From Myxococcota bacterium (GTDB lineage: Bacteria > Myxococcota_A > UBA9160 > UBA4427), in the NCBI GenBank assembly GCA_029243605.1, contig JAQWRT010000045.1, positions 86,629 to 150,628 on the forward strand: a stretch of DNA of 64,000 nt. Reading direction: 5' to 3'. Made by a program: the position numbers and the translations under genes. Each line of letters starts with the position of its first letter. Positions within the stretch are counted from its first letter, which is position 1. Positions 58,742 through 64,000 of this stretch are shown here, piece by piece. Under the pieces are notes generated by a model. The model was not told the origin of the DNA and did not search any database. It saw nothing but the letters and a program-made list of their open reading frames with translations.

Positions 58742-59578
58742 ATGTCAGACCTGAAGGGTCGAATCGCCGTGGTCACCGGCGGGAGCCGGGGAATCGGCCG
58801 GGGCTGTGCCATCGAGTTGGGAGCCGCCGGAGCAACGGTCTACGTCACAGGACGAAGCACCGAGGGCGCGGGGGGAAAGCTCCCGGGCAGCATCGACGCC
58901 ACCGCTCGGGAAGTCACTGCGGCCGGAGGTCGAGGTATTCCCGTGGCCTGTGATCACCGAGAGGACGATGCGGTCGCCGCGCTTTTCCAGAGGGTCGGGA
59001 AGGAAGCGGGACACCTGGACATTCTGGTGAACAACGCCTTCCTGATCCCCCCTGAACTCACCTCGGGCAAGAATTTCTGGGAGGTGCCCCTCTCGAACTG
59101 GGACGACATGATCAATATCGGGACGCGCTCGGCCTACGCGGCCAGCCACTTCGCCGCGCCCCTGATGATTCCCCAGGGCTCGGGCCTGATCGCGAATATC
59201 AGCTCCTCGGGCGCGGCGGAATACGCATGGCATGTCGCCTACGGAGTGGGAAAAGCCGCACTGGATCGCTTTACCCGGGATGCGGCCCACGAGCTTCAAC
59301 CCCACGGAATCGCGGTGATTTCTCTCTGGCCCGGACTGGTCCTGACCGAAAGAAACGCTGGGGCCCGGGACGCGATCCCCGGGCTCGACTTCACGGGGGC
59401 CGAATCCCTCCGCTTCACCGGGCGTGCCGTGGCCGCCCTGGCCGGTGACCCCGAGGTTCTCACCCGAAGCGGTGAAGCCTTGACCTCGCGGGACCTCGCC
59501 GATCTCTACGGATTCACCGATACCGACGGGAGCCTTCCCAAGGGGCCGCTGCATCGCCGGCCCGGGTCGGGGGAATAG
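58742..59578 (+). CDS. Short-chain dehydrogenase/reductase
   Basis: A 278-residue classical SDR. TGGSRGIG (residues 12-19) binds the cofactor, NNA (97-99) is the core Asn motif, and Ser154-156, Tyr167 and Lys171 (YGVGK) form the catalytic set. The arrangement VTGRST after the second strand suggests NADP(H). AAGGAGAG just upstream, within the end of the preceding gene, sets the start at 58742. It is the last gene of the TetR-linked operon and probably oxidises or reduces an alcohol or ketone intermediate made by the amidohydrolases. Confidence 0.9.
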   Translation: MSDLKGRIAVVTGGSRGIGRGCAIELGAAGATVYVTGRSTEGAGGKLPGSIDATAREVTAAGGRGIPVACDHREDDAVAALFQRVGKEAGHLDILVNNAFLIPPELTSGKNFWEVPLSNWDDMINIGTRSAYAASHFAAPLMIPQGSGLIANISSSGAAEYAWHVAYGVGKAALDRFTRDAAHELQPHGIAVISLWPGLVLTERNAGARDAIPGLDFTGAESLRFTGRAVAALAGDPEVLTRSGEALTSRDLADLYGFTDTDGSLPKGPLHRRPGSGE

Positions 59579-59656
59579 AGCCGACTCCGCCCTGCCCCAA
59601 GGGTACTAGGAGCGGCACCCGCTTTCCGTCTCTCGGCATCGAAGTATGCTCTCGGC

Positions 59657-60367
59657 ATGGCATCTATCAGCCACCCCGACAAAAGCCGACTTCTTCGATC
59701 CTCCTTCCTCTTCAAGGAACTCGACGATCAAGAGATCGACACCCTGGCCTCGGCAGTGAGCTTCGTGAGCCTCAATGGTCGGGAAGAACTTTTTCACCAG
59801 GGCAGCCAGGGCTCCCGGCTCTACGTCGTGGCCCGTGGGCGCCTCAAGGTGCTGACCACCTCCTCCGAGGGCAACGAGATCGTCTTCAACATTCTGGGGC
59901 CCGGCGAAGTGGTCGGGGAACTGGCGATCCTGAACGAAGTGCCCCGGAGTGCCACGGTTCGCGCGATCGAGGTCTCCGAACTCCTCTCCTTGCACCAGCG
60001 CGATCTTCTCACCTTTCTCCAGGCCCACCCCACGGCCGGCCTGAAGCTCGCACGGGTCCTCGCCCAGCGCGTCTCCCAACTCAGCGAACTGCTCAGCGAT
60101 ATGCAATTTCTCAAACTCCCCTACCGGCTCGCCAAGAAATTGACCGCTCTGGCGCACAGCTACGGCAGCCCACAAGAGGACGGCCTGCGGATCAAGCTGC
60201 GGCTCTCCCAGGAAGAGTGGGGCGACCTGGTAGGCGCGACCCGGGAAAGCATCAACAAGCAATTTCGGACGTGGACAAAGGAAGGGCTTATCCACGTCGA
60301 CCGAGGCTGCGTGGTGCTCGATCGACCCGAAGAAATAGAACGACTCGGAAGCTACGAGGGCGTATAG
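59657..60367 (+). CDS. CRP/FNR family transcriptional regulator with cyclic-nucleotide pocket
   Basis: A 236-residue regulator. The cyclic-nucleotide domain has the conserved GELAILNEVPRSATV block: Gly87-Glu88-Leu89 and Arg97-Ser98 match the Glu and Arg-Ser of E. coli CRP that grip ribose and phosphate. No Cys cluster for an FNR iron-sulfur site is present. The HTH (residues 184-212) reads LSQEEWGDLVGATRESINK, with Arg196-Glu197 matching the CRP recognition helix pair, so a CRP-like DNA site is likely. It converges on the DUF928 gene eight bases away, with a CHASE2 cyclase gene beyond. Control by cAMP or another cyclic nucleotide is inferred. Confidence 0.9.
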   Translation: MASISHPDKSRLLRSSFLFKELDDQEIDTLASAVSFVSLNGREELFHQGSQGSRLYVVARGRLKVLTTSSEGNEIVFNILGPGEVVGELAILNEVPRSATVRAIEVSELLSLHQRDLLTFLQAHPTAGLKLARVLAQRVSQLSELLSDMQFLKLPYRLAKKLTALAHSYGSPQEDGLRIKLRLSQEEWGDLVGATRESINKQFRTWTKEGLIHVDRGCVVLDRPEEIERLGSYEGV

Positions 60368-60375
60368 GCTGGGGC

Positions 60376-61116
60376 TTACTCGGCCCCGATCACCACTCCT
60401 GCCTGGGTCAGCAGGGATCGTCTCCTGCCCAGAGCATCGGGGTCGCCGGGGTTGGCTTCCACTTCATCCGCGAGAAGCTCCAGGGCGTCGTACCAGAGCC
60501 CTTCGGCTGCAAGGCCCCGGGCTTCCTGGGAGACGTCGCCGTTATCCGCAACGCGTTCGACGAAGCCCTGGCTCACGCGATCTCGGGCACGGTTGTCCAT
60601 GTCGGGAACCAACGCGATGGACCACGTGTAGGACTCCCCCAAACGCAACTCGACTCCGTAGGAAGCCAAGCGAATCCGCTGAATCCCCGCCTGGATCGGG
60701 GGCTCGAGTTCGGTCTCGACCAGGGGAATTTCACCCTTCTCGTCGATCAGGGTAAAAAAGACTTTTACGCCGTCGGGGGCCGCGTCGTCGATATGCCAGA
60801 ACAGCGAAGGCGCCGCCTGCACCGTCAAGCCCGGGTTTCCCGGGGCAAGCACCAGCGGGGTCGCCAAATCGCTACTGCCTCTCACCGCACCACCCACCCG
60901 GCCTCCCGGAGCCCCCGCAACCCGCGGCTTCCAGACGATCGGTGCCCGCTCTGTCTCCTTGGGGCGAGTCCCTGGGTCGCCTTTAACCGGCGGGGAAGAA
61001 CTCTCGTTGGCCAGGGCGGCGAGCTGGACGGGGGCTCGCTCCTCGAAGGCCTGGGCCATGGGCAGTTGGCCCAGAAAGAAAGCCGCCAGGAAGAGGCCGC
61101 GAATAATGACTGACAT
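60376..61116 (-). CDS. DUF928 secreted protein
   Basis: A 246-residue protein with a signal peptide (residues 1-23, cleavage after AQA). A low-complexity Pro/Gly linker follows, then the DUF928 domain: PSLFWHIDDAAPDGVKVFF, TLIDEKGEIPLVETEL and GESYTWSIALV, ending in DVSQEARGLAAEGLWYDALE. This family is best known from cyanobacteria, often beside CHASE2 or CHAT proteins; its role is unknown. The gene lies 99 bases downstream of the cyclase gene on the same strand, so co-transcription is possible. GAGGA precedes the ATG. Confidence 0.78.
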   Translation of the reverse strand: MSVIIRGLFLAAFFLGQLPMAQAFEERAPVQLAALANESSSPPVKGDPGTRPKETERAPIVWKPRVAGAPGGRVGGAVRGSSDLATPLVLAPGNPGLTVQAAPSLFWHIDDAAPDGVKVFFTLIDEKGEIPLVETELEPPIQAGIQRIRLASYGVELRLGESYTWSIALVPDMDNRARDRVSQGFVERVADNGDVSQEARGLAAEGLWYDALELLADEVEANPGDPDALGRRRSLLTQAGVVIGAE

Positions 61117-61215
61117 GAAGAATTCCTCTTTCTGCTGGTTTCACTGCCGAGTGCGGCACCCTCTCGCCTCCCCGGGAACCCATAAATAGACTTTTCGCCC
61201 AAGGGCCGAAGTGAT

Positions 61216-63117
61216 CTAGCCCACAGCCCGATCACGGCTACGGATCCGCCGCAGGCTCACCGGCTCCTGACGCCCCTTCAGGGCAATGGGTTCGAGGGGC
61301 TCACTATCGACCCCGTCACCGAGGCGAGCGCAGGTGTCCTCGCTGGCCAGAATACGGCAGGGCTCACGTTCGAAATCGTGGGGCACGGCATCCGTCGCCT
61401 CCAGCCTTTGGGCTGTCACCACCACATCCCCGACCACGGTGTATTTGAGGCGTTCGGCGGCGCCCAGGCTCCCGGCCACCACCGAACCCGTGTGGATACC
61501 GATCCGCATACCGCATTCGGGCAAGCCTCGGCGGCGGTAGTCCGCGTTCAATTCTCCCAGGGCCTGGGCCATGGCCAGGGCTGCATCCACCGCACTCCGC
61601 GCGTCCTGATCGACTTCCTTCTCATTCCGTCGGGGGACGGGAACACCGAAATCTGCCTTGATGCCATCCCCGAAATAGTCATCGACCACCCCGCCGTGAC
61701 GCGAGATCTCGTCGGCCATCCGCTCCATGAACTGCCCCACCCATTCCATCAGCAGAACCGGATCCATGGTTTCGGCACGCGCGGTGTACCCGCGCAGATC
61801 GACGAAGAGCACCGTCGCCATCAGGCGTTGGGGCCGGGGGCGACCGTCCGCTAGGAACGCATCCCGGTTCTGCCAGATCTCCTCGGCCACATCCAACGAG
61901 ACGTGCCGGGCAAAAATTCGCATCAACTCCTCGCGCTGAGCGGTTTCTCGACTCGAAACCCAGGCGGTGAGCAAGCCCGCCGAACCGAGCCAGGCCACCA
62001 TGGGCGGGGCAACCGGGACCCAGAGCCCCGCCTGAAAAGCCAAATAGCCGAGCCCCAACAGAGCGAGCAAGCCCGCCAGAACGGCGCCGCTGAGCGAGAC
62101 CACCCCGAGCATCGACCGACCGGCGCTCCCCACCCCGAGCAGTGCCCCAAGGAGGCTGACGACCAATACGAGACCCCCTTCAGCCCAGTCCCCCAACGCC
62201 TGCCGGGGAGCGCTCAGGCCCCGGGCCATCCGCATCAACTGGTCGACCACGTGGGCATGAATGCTCATTCCCGCAAGTCGGCCGCCCAGGGGGATCGGCA
62301 ACTCGTCTCGCAAACTCTTCGCGCTGGCTCCCAGAATCACGATGCGATCGCGCAGGGTCGAAGGCGGAAGATCCCCGGACAGCAGCTCCGAGAGGGAAAT
62401 TCTCTCGAAAGCCCCAGCGCCGTAATCCATCATGATCTGATAGCCCCGTGCATCGAGATCCCGGTAGCCGCCATAATGCGAAGAGAGGGGCGGAAGCGGA
62501 GAGGCCCCGAGGCTTAGCCAGTCGGCATTCTCTGGATCCGGGCCCGGAAAGATCCCTTCGGCGGCCAGAGCGTGTTGGGCGAGGAGCATGGCGAAAGACG
62601 TCTGGGGCCCCTGGACATCCGTCATATAGAGAGCGGTTCGACGAATAGATTCTCCCACCTCGTCGGGCAGGAGATCGTTGAACCCCAGGCGACCCGACAC
62701 CTCGAGGGCCTGGGGGCCGGGTATCCCTTCGAGCTCGGGATCTCCGAATTTCTTGACCGCGATAATCCGAGGCTCGCTGGCCAGAGCGTTTTCGAGGAGT
62801 TCGACTCCGGGGGAAACGGGCAGGTCCCGGTAGAGATCGAGGCCGATGGTGCGCACCTCCGCGGCGACCAACGCGCGAAGCGCCTCGGCCAGCCGGCGAT
62901 CGCTGAGCGGCCAATGCCCCTCGGCCCGAATATCGTTCTCTGTCACCTCGAGGAGCACGATATCCGACTCGCTGAAGCGATCTCCCCGCTGAAGGTATTG
63001 ATCCCAGAGGAGCAGATCGGCCCGCTGAAACCACCCCTCAGCTCCGAGGAGCAGGGTCAGGCCAGCCACCACCAGGGCGGCAAAAAAGGAGAAGAGGATC
63101 TTGCGTCTATCTCCCAT
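61216..63117 (-). CDS. CHASE2-class III nucleotide cyclase with altered catalytic residues
   Basis: A 633-residue inner-membrane protein. Residues 1-25 form a membrane helix, about 30-305 a periplasmic CHASE2 sensor, 313-388 three further helices, and 425-633 a class III cyclase domain. Metal Asp440 (FVDLRGYT) and Asp484 (FGDG) are present. The purine-selecting position (Lys in adenylate cyclases) is Asp480 in VDDYFGDG. The transition-state Asn is Val567 in GDVVVTAQR, while the following Arg571 is kept. It may make cAMP poorly, make another nucleotide, or bind one. GGGAGGGAG upstream of 63117 sets the start. The DUF928 gene follows it. Confidence 0.88.
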   Translation of the reverse strand: MGDRRKILFSFFAALVVAGLTLLLGAEGWFQRADLLLWDQYLQRGDRFSESDIVLLEVTENDIRAEGHWPLSDRRLAEALRALVAAEVRTIGLDLYRDLPVSPGVELLENALASEPRIIAVKKFGDPELEGIPGPQALEVSGRLGFNDLLPDEVGESIRRTALYMTDVQGPQTSFAMLLAQHALAAEGIFPGPDPENADWLSLGASPLPPLSSHYGGYRDLDARGYQIMMDYGAGAFERISLSELLSGDLPPSTLRDRIVILGASAKSLRDELPIPLGGRLAGMSIHAHVVDQLMRMARGLSAPRQALGDWAEGGLVLVVSLLGALLGVGSAGRSMLGVVSLSGAVLAGLLALLGLGYLAFQAGLWVPVAPPMVAWLGSAGLLTAWVSSRETAQREELMRIFARHVSLDVAEEIWQNRDAFLADGRPRPQRLMATVLFVDLRGYTARAETMDPVLLMEWVGQFMERMADEISRHGGVVDDYFGDGIKADFGVPVPRRNEKEVDQDARSAVDAALAMAQALGELNADYRRRGLPECGMRIGIHTGSVVAGSLGAAERLKYTVVGDVVVTAQRLEATDAVPHDFEREPCRILASEDTCARLGDGVDSEPLEPIALKGRQEPVSLRRIRSRDRAVG

Positions 63118-63384
63118 GGTCTCCCTCCCGACACCCGGGGAGCCAACCGCGGCCCCGCTCAATCTTACCCCCCCCAGTCGCGCACGGTGACCCCTTGGGC
63201 TCCGGAGGCGCGAAAGCGGGCCTCGACGGTCCGTCACCCCGGGGTATCTGCCCCGGATTTGTCCGGCTTGTGAGCTGCTTCACAGCCACCCGCCCCGCTC
63301 TTGCCGACTCTACCCCCATGGTCAACGAGAGCAAAGAGCCTCGAAGGCCTGAAATTCACGAACCCAGAACCCAGGAGTCCTCAA

Positions 63385-63849
63385 ATGCCTAACTCAAAAA
63401 CGATCACCCACTCGCTTAAACTCACCGCCGGATCCGTTCTCGCCGCCCTGGTGGCGACCTCGAGCTTCGCCGACGCCGGACCCCAAGAACCCCCCGAGCC
63501 CATGGCCTGGGTGGTGTCCGAGAGCCCCGCCGAACTGGTCGAGACCGCTCGCACCTCGCTCCACTCGGAGATGAGAGCCGAAATGACCGCCGCCCTCGAA
63601 CCCGAATCGGCGATCTGGGCCGGAGCCTTGGACGGCCAGCGGGTGGCCGAACGAATGCGGATCCAGCTCGCCCAGGAGACCGCGGGCGACATGGCCGCGG
63701 AAATGAAGGTCGCGATCACCACGATTCCCCTGCAGGGTCACTCCGAACCCGTTCACCAGAAGGTCCGCCGGTCGACAGCGACCTGGGGGCCGCAACTCGC
63801 CGGGCAATTCGAAACCGCCCCCCAGCCCGCCGGGACCGATTGGCCCTGA
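63385..63849 (+). CDS. Small secreted protein of unknown function
   Basis: A 154-residue protein with a signal peptide (residues 1-31, cleavage near SFADA). The mature part is acidic and helical at first (AELVETARTSLHSEMRAEM), has GDMAAEMKVAITTI, and ends in a Pro-rich tail. No family is recognised. CAGGAG lies 8 bases before the ATG at 63385; the open frame starts earlier at 63301 but without a signal peptide. It is divergent from the cyclase gene, with a 267-base gap between starts. Confidence 0.6.
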   Translation: MPNSKTITHSLKLTAGSVLAALVATSSFADAGPQEPPEPMAWVVSESPAELVETARTSLHSEMRAEMTAALEPESAIWAGALDGQRVAERMRIQLAQETAGDMAAEMKVAITTIPLQGHSEPVHQKVRRSTATWGPQLAGQFETAPQPAGTDWP

Positions 63850-63911
63850 GTCCACCCCCCCCGAGCCGGCGGAAGCGCCGCTGCGGGCGTTCGGACCGGG
63901 CTGGAGACCGA

Positions 63912-63939
63912 GCCGAGAGGGGGGAGCGCCCCTCTCGGC
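63912..63939 (+). terminator. Strong hairpin near the contig end
   Basis: GCCGAGAGGGG (63912-63922) and CCCCTCTCGGC (63929-63939) form a perfect 11-bp stem with a 6-base loop, 62 bases after the last gene. No U-rich tail follows. It may stop transcription, or the sequence here may be unreliable because poly-C begins right after it. Confidence 0.4.
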
Positions 63940-63947
63940 GGGTCTCG

Positions 63948-64000
63948 CCCCCCGCCCCCCCCCCCCACACGCCCCCCCCCCCCCCAAAAGCCCCCCCCCG
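63948..64000. repeat. Poly-C low-complexity end of the sequence
   Basis: The last 50 or so bases are nearly all C, in runs broken by ACA, G and AAAA. This is unlike any other part of the window and looks like a sequencing or assembly artefact at a contig end. Confidence 0.75.

Noticed and set aside
61190..61214. Imperfect hairpin TTCG-N-CGAA after the cyclase stop region
   Set aside because: The sequence lies mostly at the end of and just before the coding end, the stem is bulged and short, and the following U-tract is weak.
1..64000. tRNA or rRNA genes, CRISPR arrays, insertion sequences, integrases, phage or conjugation genes
   Set aside because: I looked for typical motifs, direct repeats and transposase or integrase signatures on both strands and found none; the window looks like ordinary chromosomal DNA.

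Overview
The window is about 64 kb of high-GC, densely coded bacterial DNA. I see no tRNA, rRNA, CRISPR array, prophage or insertion sequence. The cell is clearly Gram-negative: there is a TonB-dependent receptor, an outer-membrane barrel-like protein, a lipoprotein with a lipobox, and envelope glycan genes. Two DUF3604 proteins, many class III (CaiB/BaiF) CoA-transferases, several amidohydrolase_2 proteins, and a CHASE2 cyclase next to a DUF928 protein suggest a free-living, metabolically versatile deltaproteobacterial-type lineage (Myxococcota, Desulfobacterota or Binatota). That placement is inference from gene content only; no phylogenetic marker is present.

Layout. 1-8.5 kb: the 3' end of a sulfatase gene, a small M50-like membrane protease, two large GT-C-like membrane proteins, UDP-GlcNAc 2-epimerase, a SAM methyltransferase and a DPM1-like GT2 (envelope glycan synthesis). 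8.5-16.4 kb: a hybrid histidine kinase, a tandem DUF1330-like protein, a GPH-type MFS transporter, a GT92-like glycosyltransferase and the first DUF3604 protein. 16.4-21.2 kb: DoxX, GST, CoA-transferase, a YeiH-type transporter and exonuclease III. 21.2-25.1 kb: a four-gene minus-strand glycan operon (O-antigen ligase-like, sulfotransferase, UDP-glucuronate 4-epimerase, polysaccharide deacetylase). 25.4-39.6 kb: envelope proteins, including a secreted protein with a C-terminal sorting-like tail behind a candidate sigma-54 promoter, a TPR lipoprotein, a sulfatase-fold protein with an unusual active-site motif, a TonB receptor and a GT-C/TPR protein. 39.6-53 kb: D-aminoacylase, a TauD-like dioxygenase, a CoA-transferase with rearranged domain order, an orphan NuoE-like protein, an NPP-type phosphatase, the second DUF3604 protein, a second hybrid kinase and a fused double CoA-transferase. 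53-59.6 kb: Prx5, then a TetR regulator with a palindromic candidate operator between a divergent amidohydrolase gene and a four-gene operon (amidohydrolase, unknown, amidohydrolase, SDR). 59.6-64 kb: a CRP-like regulator facing a DUF928 gene and a CHASE2 nucleotide cyclase, then a small secreted protein and a homopolymer-C contig end.

How the parts fit. The glycan genes together could build and export a surface polysaccharide containing uronic acid and sulfate groups. The 55-59.6 kb operon looks like a TetR-controlled catabolic unit acting on an unidentified substrate. The CRP-like regulator keeps the residues of a cyclic-nucleotide pocket and sits next to a cyclase whose substrate-selecting residues are unusual, so the pair is the best candidate in the window for a non-standard signalling circuit.
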